This document shows, piece by piece, positions 7,297 through 15,470 of a stretch of DNA of 40,361 nucleotides. A program made the position numbers and the translations under genes. The stretch is from Acetatifactor sp. (lineage in GTDB: Bacteria; Bacillota; Clostridia; Lachnospirales; Lachnospiraceae), in contig JAIDDH010000088.1 in the NCBI GenBank assembly GCA_029055435.1, positions 1 through 40,361 of the forward strand. The letters are read 5' to 3'. Each line of letters starts with the position of its first letter. The first letter of the stretch is position 1. Under the pieces are notes generated by a model. That model did no database searches, was not told the origin of the DNA, and saw nothing but the letters and a program-made list of their open reading frames with translations.

Positions 7297-7731
7297 ATGC
7301 AGGAGGGAAAAGTAAGCCCGGAAGAGCTTCTTCTGGAAGGAAGGACGATTCAGTTTCAACCTATAGGATATAGTATGTATCCGCTCTTTGTGCCGGGGCG
7401 GGATCAGGCAGTGGTGGCTCCCATAAGGGATACCGTGCCGGGGCGGGGAGATGTGGTGCTCTACCGCAGGGACGGAGGCATTTTGGTACTGCACCGCATC
7501 TGGAAACGCGGGCGGGACGGATTTTATCTGGTGGGAGATAATGAACACCAAATAGAAGGCCCTTTGCGGAGAGACCAGATTAAAGGGATTCTGGTAGGCA
7601 TCGTCCGAAAGGGCCGGTATTTCTCTGTGAATAATTTGTTGTATCGCGCCGCGTCAGGGCTTTGGCTCTGGCTGCGTCCGCTTCGGCCGAAACTGGCCCG
7701 GATTGTCTCCATATGTAAAAGGAAACGATGA
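7297..7731 (+). CDS. S24/S26-family (signal-peptidase-like) serine peptidase
   Basis: A 144-residue protein with the signal-peptidase I boxes: P-I-G-Y-S26-M-Y-P around the likely nucleophile, R-G-D-V-V-L-Y at 50-56, V-L-H66-R-I, and V-G-D-N at 79-82. His66 stands where bacterial enzymes have the catalytic lysine, as in SipW/ER-type signal peptidases, so a Ser-His dyad is likely. No N-terminal membrane anchor is present; a hydrophobic, basic C-terminus (about 108-130) could attach it to the membrane. GGGAGG lies upstream of the ATG. It is divergent from the PqqD-kinase fusion and near an ABC exporter that lacks a peptidase domain, so it is the best candidate for cleaving the 139-aa precursor. 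That assignment is inference. A cytosolic S24-type role is the alternative. Confidence 0.75.
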   Translation: MQEGKVSPEELLLEGRTIQFQPIGYSMYPLFVPGRDQAVVAPIRDTVPGRGDVVLYRRDGGILVLHRIWKRGRDGFYLVGDNEHQIEGPLRRDQIKGILVGIVRKGRYFSVNNLLYRAASGLWLWLRPLRPKLARIVSICKRKR

Positions 7732-7733
7732 AA

Positions 7734-7779
7734 ACATCACATATGATGAAAAGACATCACTTGTGATAAAAAACATCAC
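7734..7779. repeat. Three ACATCAC direct repeats between convergent genes
   Basis: ACATCAC occurs at 7734-7740, 7754-7760 and 7773-7779, about two DNA turns apart. The middle copy forms a small hairpin, ATCAC-TT-GTGAT (7756-7767). It lies between the 3' ends of the peptidase and chemoreceptor genes. A weak bidirectional terminator is the plain explanation. Confidence 0.4.
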
Positions 7780-7782
7780 AGC

Positions 7783-9489
7783 TTATTTGGGCAGTTCAAA
7801 CTTCGCGATCAGAGCGTCCAGCGAAGCGGCCTGAGCTGATAACTGCTGGCTGGTTGCGGAGGATTCCTGAGCAACTGCCGCGTTGGTCTGAATGACATCG
7901 GAAATCTGATTGACTCCCTGCTCGGCCTCTCTCATGGTTGCCGCCTGATTAGAGGAGAGGACGCTCAACTCCTTGGAGGAGGATGCAACTTTCCGGATTC
8001 CGTCTACTACCTGTTCAATAGAGGCTACCGCGCGATCTGCCGCTTTATTGCCATTGTCGATTTCCAACAGGGCCTCTTCAATCATAGTTCTGGTATCTAC
8101 GGCAGACTTGCTGCTCTGTTCAGCAAGCTGTCTGATCTCGTCTGCAACCACAGAGAAACCACGTCCGGCCTCGCCGGCTCTTGCAGCTTCGATAGAAGCG
8201 TTCAGTGAGAGCAGATTGGTCTGTTCTGCAATGTTCTCGATTTCCCCGATGATATTTCCAATCTTCTGAGAGGTTTCGTTGATATGTGCCATGGCGTCCA
8301 CCATTGCCTTCATATCCGCGTTGCTGTCGTTCGCCACATCCGCATATTTCTGAGACTGATGATAAGCCTCCTCCGCAGATGCCGCAGCTTTTTCTGCAGC
8401 GGCGGTAATCGTTGTGATCTTCGCCTGAAGCTCTTCCACTGCGCCGGCCTGTTCGGTGGCGCCCTCTGCAAGGCTCATTGCGGTCTCGGCCAGATTGCCG
8501 GAACCTGCCGTCACCTGTATGGAGGACTCTTCAATGAAGTGCATGGTATCTACCATGCAGTCTCTCAATTTCTTGGAGGACTCAAACAGTTGCTTAAAGT
8601 CGCCTACATATCTGGAGCTGTCCTTTGAGCGGACTGTGTAATTGGAGTTTGCCATCTCTCCCAATACATATTCCAGATCGGAAATAATAAAGTCCAGAGA
8701 TTCCTTCATGTCGTTGGCCGATGCAATCATATCGGCAACCTCGTCCTCCGTATCCACCGTGGGGAAGGGAGTGAATAAATCGCCCTTGGAGAAACCTTCC
8801 AGTCTCTCTCCCAGCTGAAGCAGCGGTGTGGAGATGCCTACTGCAATATTACGGCCCAGACGGATGGAGAATACGATGGAGAGAATGATTGCTACGATAA
8901 TTCCTACCACCAGCAGGACACATACGATCAGCATTGTATCCGAAATGCTGTCGCCGCGGTCTACTTTTATGTCCATGATGGTGTATAGATCACTATTGAT
9001 TTGGTTGTAAATCGGCATCAGCTCTGTCATGGCTTTGTCCTGAGCCTGTTTGGAGGCAATTGGATCCGAGGTGGCACCCAATTCCAGAATTTCGCCTTCC
9101 AGAGCCCAGTAGTCTACCAAATCCTCGGAGATTTTCTTGTACAAGTCTTTATTTGCCTGTGATACCATTGCGCTCTCCATCTCGGCAAAGCTCTGGAAAA
9201 ATTTTTCCTTATCTGAATCGTGAGTAGCTCTCATAAGTTGGATGGCATCAGGATCGTCATATCCGATACATCCCCGCATGGCCGATCTGGATTCTGTTAA
9301 ATAGGCAATGGTCTTGCCCACGTCTCCCTGTGCAAAACCATAGTCCCGCAGTGTATTTGCATAAATCAGTGCTACTGTGATGAGTGTGATCAGCACCACT
9401 ACTGATACTGCGGCAGGTATGCCCGATGCGAAGAAAAAGGATCGCACCAGACGGTCTTTAATTCGATACTGGTTCAGTTTCTTTGACAT
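7783..9489 (-). CDS. Methyl-accepting chemotaxis protein
   Basis: A 568-residue chemoreceptor. It has a first membrane segment (about 22-43), an external helical region (about 45-185) with four-helix-bundle character, a second membrane segment (about 186-208), a HAMP linker and a long cytoplasmic signalling domain. The hairpin tip is unmistakable: [21 protein letters not shown] followed by [12 protein letters not shown]. It would pass ligand signals to a CheA-CheW array. AGGAGGAGGAAGTA precedes the ATG. A clean promoter lies upstream (9540-9568), so it is probably monocistronic. The tip carries T-N-L-L-S-L-N-A-S where T-N-L-L-A-L-N-A-A is usual, a mild variation. The ligand is unknown and no flagellar or che genes are in the window. 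Confidence 0.95.
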   Translation of the reverse strand: MSKKLNQYRIKDRLVRSFFFASGIPAAVSVVVLITLITVALIYANTLRDYGFAQGDVGKTIAYLTESRSAMRGCIGYDDPDAIQLMRATHDSDKEKFFQSFAEMESAMVSQANKDLYKKISEDLVDYWALEGEILELGATSDPIASKQAQDKAMTELMPIYNQINSDLYTIMDIKVDRGDSISDTMLIVCVLLVVGIIVAIILSIVFSIRLGRNIAVGISTPLLQLGERLEGFSKGDLFTPFPTVDTEDEVADMIASANDMKESLDFIISDLEYVLGEMANSNYTVRSKDSSRYVGDFKQLFESSKKLRDCMVDTMHFIEESSIQVTAGSGNLAETAMSLAEGATEQAGAVEELQAKITTITAAAEKAAASAEEAYHQSQKYADVANDSNADMKAMVDAMAHINETSQKIGNIIGEIENIAEQTNLLSLNASIEAARAGEAGRGFSVVADEIRQLAEQSSKSAVDTRTMIEEALLEIDNGNKAADRAVASIEQVVDGIRKVASSSKELSVLSSNQAATMREAEQGVNQISDVIQTNAAVAQESSATSQQLSAQAASLDALIAKFELPK

Positions 9490-9539
9490 TACTTCCTCCT
9501 CCTGGTATGTGTCATTGAATGTTTATCTGAGTTACTTAC

Positions 9540-9568
9540 AGCATATCACTACAAAAGATATTTGTAAA
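9540..9568 (-). promoter_or_regulatory. Promoter of the chemoreceptor gene
   Basis: On the minus strand TTTACA (9563-9568), a 17-bp spacer and TATGCT (9540-9545). The position is about 50 bases before the ATG at 9489. The -35 box lies inside a small palindrome, TTTGTAAACAAA. Confidence 0.65.
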
Positions 9569-9601
9569 CAAATACCTGATGTTGTTATGTTAAATTTCCC
9601 A

Positions 9602-10708
9602 TTAAAAATCCGTAGCTGCAGGGTCTGCCGCCTCGTGTTCTACCGTATTGTAGCGAAGGTCCAGAAACTGTGTGCGGTTTTTGTGGAACAGGGCGTTCAA
9701 ATCATCAGAGTAGCCCACAATGACCCAGGGACAGGAGGCATTGAGTCGCTGGAGTATCTCCTGTGCAGCGTTTTGGCTGGCAACCGCGATATTAAAAGCA
9801 GTTTTGTAGCCGTCGGCAAAAATCACCACACTGTAGGTGGTGCCTGTCTTGATGCCGTTGGTGCGGTGAGTGGTAGTGCTCTGATAGGCCCACATAATTT
9901 TCTTGTTGGGGATGGCCCGGGGCTGCGTGGCGTTCACATCATAGTAAGTAAAGAGCCGGCCGATTCGTATCTGTCCCTTTTTGGCGTAGAATGCGGCCGT
10001 GTTAAAATCGGATTCCACATAAGTCTCCGGGTAGCCCGAAAGCTCAATGTCATGGCGCAGCGCCTTCAAATAGCCTCCCTTTGAACCCTTGATGATGCGG
10101 AGGACGCCCCATATGATCAACACGGCTCCGCCCAGAAAGAGCAGTATGTACAAAATGTTTTGACCGAGTTTACTCTCAGGTACATCGATATAATAGGGAA
10201 GGGTCATCTCCTCAATTTCTGCATTGGTAAGTCCGGCTTCTTTCCAGAAATTTAAATAATATTTGTATTCCTTGTCGTCCAGCTTGCGGATCTTGCCGGA
10301 GAAGGTGAGGGGATTGGAGACCAGACCGTTCCAGGTGCTCTCCGCCATGATATCCATCTTGGAACCGTAGCTTGCGGGCACCTTGATGGCCATATACTTG
10401 TACTCTGTGTCCGCATCACCCATAGCTCCGGTATATATAATATAGTAGTAATCCGAGATGGTGACTTTGTTGGTCGAAGTGTTTTTACTGCCGGATTCCA
10501 TGAAGCAGCCGAAGTTTTCCCACAGTTCTACTTCCACCAACTGACTCTTGATCTCATCCGGAGCCAGCGTTGTGAAATCCACATAGCCCGTGACAGCAAA
10601 AAAGGCGCTGCCCGCGTTAAAAAGCGCCAGAGCACCGCCGCCAATCAGCAGAATGACAGACAGAATCAGGGAAGATTTAAAAGAACTTTTCCGAAGTGTT
10701 TCAAACAT
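9602..10708 (-). CDS. Uncharacterised membrane protein with two membrane segments
   Basis: The start is the ATG at 10708, seven bases after GGAGG, giving 368 residues; an in-frame ATG six codons upstream lies on the wrong side of that site. It has an N-terminal membrane helix (about 13-32), an extracellular region of about 150 residues rich in Tyr and Asp, and a second helix (about 185-208). A cytosolic C-terminal half of mixed alpha/beta character ends acidic. The layout resembles hypothetical membrane proteins of Clostridia (possibly the DUF6709 group), but I cannot confirm this by eye. It may form an expression unit with the smaller membrane protein upstream on the same strand, 80 bases away. 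No function is proposed. Confidence 0.75.
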   Translation of the reverse strand: MFETLRKSSFKSSLILSVILLIGGGALALFNAGSAFFAVTGYVDFTTLAPDEIKSQLVEVELWENFGCFMESGSKNTSTNKVTISDYYYIIYTGAMGDADTEYKYMAIKVPASYGSKMDIMAESTWNGLVSNPLTFSGKIRKLDDKEYKYYLNFWKEAGLTNAEIEEMTLPYYIDVPESKLGQNILYILLFLGGAVLIIWGVLRIIKGSKGGYLKALRHDIELSGYPETYVESDFNTAAFYAKKGQIRIGRLFTYYDVNATQPRAIPNKKIMWAYQSTTTHRTNGIKTGTTYSVVIFADGYKTAFNIAVASQNAAQEILQRLNASCPWVIVGYSDDLNALFHKNRTQFLDLRYNTVEHEAADPAATDF

Positions 10709-10789
10709 GTTTTTTCCTCCACTCATAAGTAAACAATAATGTATGAATTCATAGTTATTAGTCTACTTCAAATGAGAGGTTTTGGCAAT

Positions 10790-11200
10790 CTATTTTTGTC
10801 GATAAATTTTTATTAATTTGTATGAGCAGAAGCAGAAGGCTACGCCGAATCCCAGATAGGAAAAAATCCATATTTTCGGGTTTCTGCGGGGTTCTGCCAG
10901 CTGCAGATTATCTTTGTAGTAGAGTTTGATGCTGTCTTCTTCGTGGACAGAGTCAAGTCCGCTCAAATTGTAGGAGTAGTAGCGGTTGTTCTCGTCATAG
11001 TAGCGGGCTATTTCCTGACCATTGTAGACAAAGTACTCGGCCTCAATGCAGTTCCCATTGTGTACCAGATCAAATGAGCGTATATGATGATAGGCAGTGT
11101 AGACGAGTACCACCAAGGCGACAATCCAAAGCACCCACCAGATTCTGGCGTTGAAGCTTTTCTCATCCTGCTCAGTTTCAAAATGATTATATTTTCCCAT
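10790..11200 (-). CDS. Small two-helix membrane protein, unknown function
   Basis: A 136-residue protein. Residues about 20-40 form a hydrophobic helix (R-I-W-W-V-L-W-I-V-A-L-V-V-L-V-Y), followed by about 65 residues of beta-rich, Tyr- and Asn-rich extracellular sequence, and a second helix (about 108-128) with a basic end. The architecture fits the DUF3592-like class of small membrane proteins with an exposed beta domain, but no diagnostic motif is seen. AGGAGG lies nine bases before the ATG, and a promoter lies at 11235-11262. It is followed on the same strand by the larger membrane protein and may be cotranscribed with it. Confidence 0.75.
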   Translation of the reverse strand: MGKYNHFETEQDEKSFNARIWWVLWIVALVVLVYTAYHHIRSFDLVHNGNCIEAEYFVYNGQEIARYYDENNRYYSYNLSGLDSVHEEDSIKLYYKDNLQLAEPRRNPKIWIFSYLGFGVAFCFCSYKLIKIYRQK

Positions 11201-11234
11201 CGGCAGTCCTCCTGAGTCCTTTTTATTTCAGAGT

Positions 11235-11262
11235 ATCATAAAAGAATCATTATCACAATCAA
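11235..11262 (-). promoter_or_regulatory. Promoter of the two membrane-protein genes
   Basis: Minus-strand TTGATT (11257-11262), a 16-bp spacer and TATGAT (11235-11240), about 35 bases before the ATG at 11200. Confidence 0.5.
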
Positions 11263-11336
11263 TTTTTTTAATGATATAGCAGAGCAACTCAACCAGTGAT
11301 TGAGTCCGCGGCATGGAAGAACCCTGCGGTTTTCGG

Positions 11337-11365
11337 GTGACAAACCGGGAAAATCATGCTATGCT
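11337..11365 (+). promoter_or_regulatory. Promoter of the HAD phosphatase gene
   Basis: GTGACA (11337-11342), a 17-bp spacer and TATGCT (11360-11365), with a TGC extended -10 motif directly before it. It lies 45 bases before the ATG at 11410. Confidence 0.55.
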
Positions 11366-11409
11366 GACAGTGATACTTGTGGTGGCGGGAGAGGAAGAGA
11401 CCGGTGGGA

Positions 11410-12060
11410 ATGGAGCAGATAGAGGCAGTTTTGTTTGATATGGATGGTACTTTGATTGACACGGAGGGCTATTATCGGATTTTCTGGCCCCGGGCACTGG
11501 CGGAGTTTGGTTATCAGATGACGGATGAGCAGGCTCTGTCCATGCGCAGCCTGGGGAGGCCCTTTGCCCCGGCGAGACTGAGGGAGTGGTTCGGCGAGGA
11601 GCTGGATTATTTTGCGGTGCGCGAAAAGAGAAAAGAGCTGATGGAGGAAGCGCTTGTGCGCGACGGGATCAAGGTAAAGCCCGGCGCGGAGGCGCTTCTC
11701 GCCTTTTTACGGGAGAGGGGCATCACCGCTGCCGTGGTCACCGCCACGGACAGGGAGCGGGCGGACAGGTATCTGGCGCAGACCGGGCTGGCTCCTTATT
11801 TTGACAGGGTAGTCAGCGCTGTTCAGGTGCGGCAGGGGAAGCCTGCACCGGATATTTATCTCTACGCCTGTGAGGAGCTGGGCGTAAGGCCCGAGGTCTG
11901 TGTGGCGGTGGAGGATTCTCCAAACGGTATCCTGTCGGCCCACAGGGCGGGCTGTCGGGTGATCATGGTGCCGGACCAGACGGAGCCGGACGGAGCGCTC
12001 TCGGACTGCCTCTGGGCATGTGTGCCTGATCTGGAGGAAATAAAGGCGCTCATACCTTGA
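11410..12060 (+). CDS. HAD-superfamily phosphatase (beta-phosphoglucomutase-like)
   Basis: From the ATG at 11410 the protein has 216 residues. This start places the HAD motif I, F-D10-M-D12-G-T-L, at the usual distance from the N-terminus; the frame is open further upstream from a TTG. Motif II is V-V-T-A-T-D, the motif III lysine is in Q-G-K-P-A-P-D, and motif IV is V-A-V-E-D-S-P-N-G-I. The region between motifs I and II is a helical cap, as in subfamily IA enzymes such as beta-phosphoglucomutase and phosphoglycolate phosphatase. It probably dephosphorylates a small sugar phosphate in the cytosol. The substrate cannot be deduced. It stands alone, upstream of the butyrate genes, with its own promoter. 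Confidence 0.85.
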   Translation: MEQIEAVLFDMDGTLIDTEGYYRIFWPRALAEFGYQMTDEQALSMRSLGRPFAPARLREWFGEELDYFAVREKRKELMEEALVRDGIKVKPGAEALLAFLRERGITAAVVTATDRERADRYLAQTGLAPYFDRVVSAVQVRQGKPAPDIYLYACEELGVRPEVCVAVEDSPNGILSAHRAGCRVIMVPDQTEPDGALSDCLWACVPDLEEIKALIP

Positions 12061-12161
12061 TTTTTAAATGTGTATGTGTTATTATTTTAACGATTTGATG
12101 ACAGTGATGCCGGACACCAGTTTACTGGAATAATACAGCGGCAAAAGGAGAGGAAGAGAAG

Positions 12162-13088
12162 ATGGGACAGAAATTTGATGCGATTGCGGAGAAGGTTCAG
12201 AAGTGTGGTATGAAAAAAATCGCCGTGTCCGTGGCTCAGGACGATGCAGTGCTGGAGGCGGTGAAGGCGGCGAAGGAGCGCGGTATCGCAGAGGCTGTGT
12301 TAGTGGGCGACGAGGCGAAGATTCGCGAGATTGCAGCGTCCATGGGCATGGATCTGATGGGTTATGAGATCATCGACGAGCCGGATATGATTCAGGCTTC
12401 CCTGACGGCGGTAAAGCTTGCCCATGAGGGTAAGGTAGACATGTATATGAAGGGACTCATCGACAGCAAGAATTTCCTGAAGAGTGTGCTGGACAAAGAG
12501 GTAGGACTGCGTACGGGCGGGCCTCTGTCCCATGTGTGTGTGTTTGACATCCCCGGTGTGGACAGACTATTGTTCTTGACGGATGTGGCTTTCATGACCT
12601 ATCCCACGCTGGAGGATAAGGTGAATATCATCAAAAATACGCTGCCGGTGTGCAGAGCCTGTGGTGTGGAGACGCCCAAGGTTGCTCCCCTTGCGGCGGT
12701 GGAGACAGTGAATCCCAAGATGCCTGTCACGGTGGAGGCGGCGGAGCTGACCCGCATGTGTGAGGAGGGTGAGCTTACAGGCTGCATCGTGGACGGACCG
12801 CTGTCCATGGATATCGCCATTGATGCAGAGGCGGCGAAGCACAAAGGAGCCACCGACAGAAAGATTCAGGGAGATGCAGACATCCTGCTGTTCCCTGATA
12901 TTCACGCGGGGAATCTGGTGTACAAGACCATTGTGCATCTGGTGGATGTGCAGAATGGCTGCATTCTCACGGGAACCAAGGTGCCCGTGATTCTCACCAG
13001 CCGCTCCGACAGCTTTGAGACTAAGGTAAATTCCATTATTCTGGCCGCAGTGGTGGCGGAAGAGATGAAGAAAAATCAGGAGGAATAA
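12162..13088 (+). CDS. ptb: Phosphate butyryltransferase
   Basis: A 308-residue protein of the phosphate acetyl/butyryltransferase family. It converts butyryl-CoA and phosphate to butyryl phosphate and CoA, the step before butyrate kinase. Family signatures include M-K-G-L-I-D-S near residue 95, L-R-T-G-G-P-L-S-H-V, and in the second half P-L-S-M-D-I-A followed by G-D-A-D-I-L-L-F-P-D-I-H-A-G-N. The length is that of Ptb rather than the longer Pta. AGGAG/AGGAAGAG precedes the ATG. The stop lies four bases before the butyrate kinase start, so the two are translated together. Some members act on other short acyl-CoAs, such as branched ones, but the buk partner supports butyrate. Confidence 0.92.
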   Translation: MGQKFDAIAEKVQKCGMKKIAVSVAQDDAVLEAVKAAKERGIAEAVLVGDEAKIREIAASMGMDLMGYEIIDEPDMIQASLTAVKLAHEGKVDMYMKGLIDSKNFLKSVLDKEVGLRTGGPLSHVCVFDIPGVDRLLFLTDVAFMTYPTLEDKVNIIKNTLPVCRACGVETPKVAPLAAVETVNPKMPVTVEAAELTRMCEEGELTGCIVDGPLSMDIAIDAEAAKHKGATDRKIQGDADILLFPDIHAGNLVYKTIVHLVDVQNGCILTGTKVPVILTSRSDSFETKVNSIILAAVVAEEMKKNQEE

Positions 13089-13091
13089 AAC

Positions 13092-14159
13092 ATGTCTATC
13101 AAGAGTTTGATTATCAATCCCGGCTCTACCTCCACCAAAATCGGTGTGTTTGAGGACGAGACGCTTTTGTTTGAGGAGACCTTAAGGCATTCCACAGAGG
13201 AGATATCCGGCTTTGCAGCTATAGTAGACCAGAAGGATTTCCGCAAGAAAATCATCATGGACCTTTTGGAGTCCAGGGATTTTGATCTGAAATCCCTGAA
13301 TGTGGTGGTGGGACGCGGCGGTATGTTAAAGCCCATACCCGGCGGAACCTATACGGTGACGGATGCGCTTCTGGAGGATCTGAAGGTGGGCGTGCAGGGA
13401 CAGCATGCCTCGAATCTGGGCGGTATTCTGGCCAGGGAGATCGGTGATTCCATCGGTGTACCTTCCTATATTGTGGATCCGGTGGTGGTGGATGAGCTGA
13501 TGCCGGTGTCCAGACTCTCCGGCGTGCCCGAGCTTCCCCGTGTCAGCATTTTCCACGCCCTGAATCAGAAGGCAGTGGCAAAGCGCTATGCAAAAGAAAT
13601 CGGCAAGCCCTATGAGTCCCTGAGACTGATCGTGGTACATATGGGCGGCGGTGTGTCCGTGGGCGCTCATATTGATGGCAAGGTTGTGGATGTGTTTAAC
13701 GCGCTGGACGGCGACGGTGCTTTCTCTCCCGAGAGGGCGGGGGCGGTTCCAAACGGCGCGCTGGTGAAAATGTGCTTCTCCGGCAAATATACCGAGAAGG
13801 AAGTCTATGGAAAGCTGGTGGGCAAGGGCGGATTTAACGCTTATCTTGGCACCAATGATATGCGGGAAGTGACCCGGATGGCAAATGAGGGCAATGAGGA
13901 TGCGAAGCTGGCGAAGGCGGCATTTCTGCATCAGGTGGCAAAGGACATCGGTTCCATGGCCTGTGTGCTGAAGGGAGAGGTGGATCAGATCATTGTCACC
14001 GGAGGCATCGCCTACGGCGCGGATGTGGTTGCGTCACTGCGGGAGAGCGCCGAGTGGATCGCGCCATTTACCGTGTACCCCGGTGAAGATGAGCTTTTGG
14101 CTCTGGCGCAGGGAGCGCTCCGCGTGATGAATGGCGAGGAGCAGGTCTGCGAATACTGA
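13092..14159 (+). CDS. buk: Butyrate kinase
   Basis: A 355-residue acetokinase-family enzyme. The N-terminal [10 protein letters not shown] motif (about 7-16) is the family's phosphate-binding signature; [13 protein letters not shown] and V-T-G-G-I-A-Y-G are further ASKHA-fold ATP-binding elements. The length fits butyrate kinases rather than acetate kinases of about 400 residues. It transfers the phosphoryl group of butyryl phosphate to ADP, giving ATP and butyrate. It overlaps no gene but follows ptb by three bases. The convergent AraC gene ends 37 bases further on, with no clear terminator between them. Presence of buk marks the kinase route of butyrate formation; a butyryl-CoA:acetate CoA-transferase could exist elsewhere. 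Confidence 0.95.
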   Translation: MSIKSLIINPGSTSTKIGVFEDETLLFEETLRHSTEEISGFAAIVDQKDFRKKIIMDLLESRDFDLKSLNVVVGRGGMLKPIPGGTYTVTDALLEDLKVGVQGQHASNLGGILAREIGDSIGVPSYIVDPVVVDELMPVSRLSGVPELPRVSIFHALNQKAVAKRYAKEIGKPYESLRLIVVHMGGGVSVGAHIDGKVVDVFNALDGDGAFSPERAGAVPNGALVKMCFSGKYTEKEVYGKLVGKGGFNAYLGTNDMREVTRMANEGNEDAKLAKAAFLHQVAKDIGSMACVLKGEVDQIIVTGGIAYGADVVASLRESAEWIAPFTVYPGEDELLALAQGALRVMNGEEQVCEY

Positions 14160-14196
14160 CAAACTGAATTGTTACCATGATTGTGACGAATATCCC

Positions 14197-15018
14197 TCAG
14201 TCGGGATTCTTTCTGAATTCCCTGGGGGATTTTCCATATACTTTTTTGAACAAGTCTTTGAAGTAATTGCTGTCGTTAAAGCCGTATTCCAGGGCGATGG
14301 CAGTGATGGAGCTGTCCGTGGTCAGAAGCGCTGTCCGGGCGTATTTCAGACGGACATAATTCAGGTATTCCTTGAAGCCCATTCCGGTGGTCTGCTTGAA
14401 TTTCTTGCTGAAATAGGTAGGGCTTAAGGAGGCCACGGCGGATACTTCCTCCAGTGTCAGATGTTGCTGGAAGTTTTTGTAGATATACTTGGTGGCCAGC
14501 AAAATATCCGCATCTCTGGTGTTGAGCAGATTAGGGTCCTGTTCGGCCAGCACGGAATGACGCATGAGGGTCAGGAGCACCTCCTGGAGATAGGTACTCA
14601 TAAAGTCATCGGAATATTCGTCGATATGCGCGTGCTCGGAGAGCATGCGGGCCAGCAGTTCGTCAAAAGCATCCTGATAGAGCGCGGGAACGCTTCCCAT
14701 GAGGGATTGCTGCATGATTCCGCTGTTTAAGAGCAGATGCTCTTTTTTGAAAGTAATCAGGCAAATTTCACAGCTTTCGCCTTCTTTATACAGAGAGTGA
14801 TGCAGTTCTCCCGGTGCGATGAAGACAAAATCTCCCTTTGTCAGCCGATAGACACTGTCATTCAACAGATAGTGGCACTGCCCCGAGAGCAGATAAAAAA
14901 TCTCGTAAAAGTTGTGGAAGTGGTCGGGCTGAGGGGGACAGAAGTCGCCTCGCCTTCCCCTGGTGATGATGACTTTTTTGATATCTCTCAGGCAGCTTTT
15001 GGATTTGGCAGTAATCAT
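14197..15018 (-). CDS. AraC-family transcriptional regulator with cupin sensor domain
   Basis: A 273-residue protein. Residues about 30-95 form a cupin-like sugar-sensing domain with H-F-H-N-F-Y-E-I-F-Y and G-D-F-V-F-I-A-P-G-E-L-H-H. Residues about 170-270 hold the double helix-turn-helix, ending in the classic A-L-E-Y-G-F-N-D-S-N-Y-F-K-D-L-F-K-K-V-Y-G-x-S-P-R-E-F-R. GGAGG lies four bases before the ATG, a little close. Such regulators usually activate sugar-use genes on binding a sugar or uronate. The hexuronate genes begin 2 kb away, so they are possible targets. The nearest genes, however, are the convergent butyrate operon and thrH, and no operator site could be identified. Confidence 0.9.
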   Translation of the reverse strand: MITAKSKSCLRDIKKVIITRGRRGDFCPPQPDHFHNFYEIFYLLSGQCHYLLNDSVYRLTKGDFVFIAPGELHHSLYKEGESCEICLITFKKEHLLLNSGIMQQSLMGSVPALYQDAFDELLARMLSEHAHIDEYSDDFMSTYLQEVLLTLMRHSVLAEQDPNLLNTRDADILLATKYIYKNFQQHLTLEEVSAVASLSPTYFSKKFKQTTGMGFKEYLNYVRLKYARTALLTTDSSITAIALEYGFNDSNYFKDLFKKVYGKSPREFRKNPD

Positions 15019-15062
15019 GACGCCTCCAGTCTTTTTGATGCGGTGTTTTCTGTGTCCTGTCC

Positions 15063-15092
15063 ATCATAGCATAATTCTTTTGAACCTGTCAT
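15063..15092 (-). promoter_or_regulatory. Likely promoter of the AraC-family gene
   Basis: Minus-strand ATGACA (15087-15092), an 18-bp spacer and TATGAT (15063-15068), preceded by TGC as an extended -10 box. It lies about 45 bases before the ATG at 15018. Confidence 0.45.
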
Positions 15093-15203
15093 CAAATAAC
15101 GCAAAAAAACAGTAAAATTTAAAAAAATGAGCAGAAAATCATTAGAAACAGATAAAAAATTATTCTATAATAAACACAATACAACTTCTCTTTTCTTAAT
15201 CCC

Positions 15204-15320
15204 TATAGAAAAGGGACAATTGCAAGACACCTTTTCTATACACAGAGAACGGGTCAATATAGACATATTAAGGGTGACGGGACAATGCTCCGGAATCCAT
15301 TTTGTCTATATTGACCCGTT
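15204..15320. repeat. Two consecutive inverted repeats in a 450-bp gene-free stretch
   Basis: TATAGAAAAGG (15204-15214) pairs perfectly with CCTTTTCTATA (15230-15240). Directly after it an 18-bp perfect inverted repeat (15248-15265 with 15303-15320; arms AACGGGTCAATATAGACA) encloses 37 bp. The gap 15019-15470 otherwise holds only the AraC and thrH promoters and an A/T-rich stretch (15095-15180). The first repeat could be a terminator or RNA stem. The second, with its ends at the boundary of a 73-bp unit, could be a small insertion or a regulatory RNA. No family is recognised. Confidence 0.6.
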
Positions 15321-15408
15321 TGGTCATATGTATGAGATGTTCTTCAATCGCTGACATTTTGATAATAAAGGGGAGGCTTTTATTTTGATTTGCCCGGCAG
15401 TATTTGAC

Positions 15409-15437
15409 TTTACACGGAAGGCAAAATGCTTTATACT
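15409..15437 (+). promoter_or_regulatory. Promoter of thrH
   Basis: TTTACA (15409-15414), a 17-bp spacer and TATACT (15432-15437), 34 bases before the ATG at 15471. Confidence 0.7.
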
Positions 15438-15470
15438 GATAGAGCAATAAAGCAAGAAGGAGATAGAATT

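Noticed and set aside
1886..7731. Classical lasso-peptide cluster
   Set aside because: No asparagine-synthetase-like cyclase or transglutaminase-like protease is present, and the candidate precursor is far longer than a lasso precursor.
15127..15354. 75-codon open frame on the plus strand
   Set aside because: It has no ribosome binding site, and its second half is made of the two inverted repeats.
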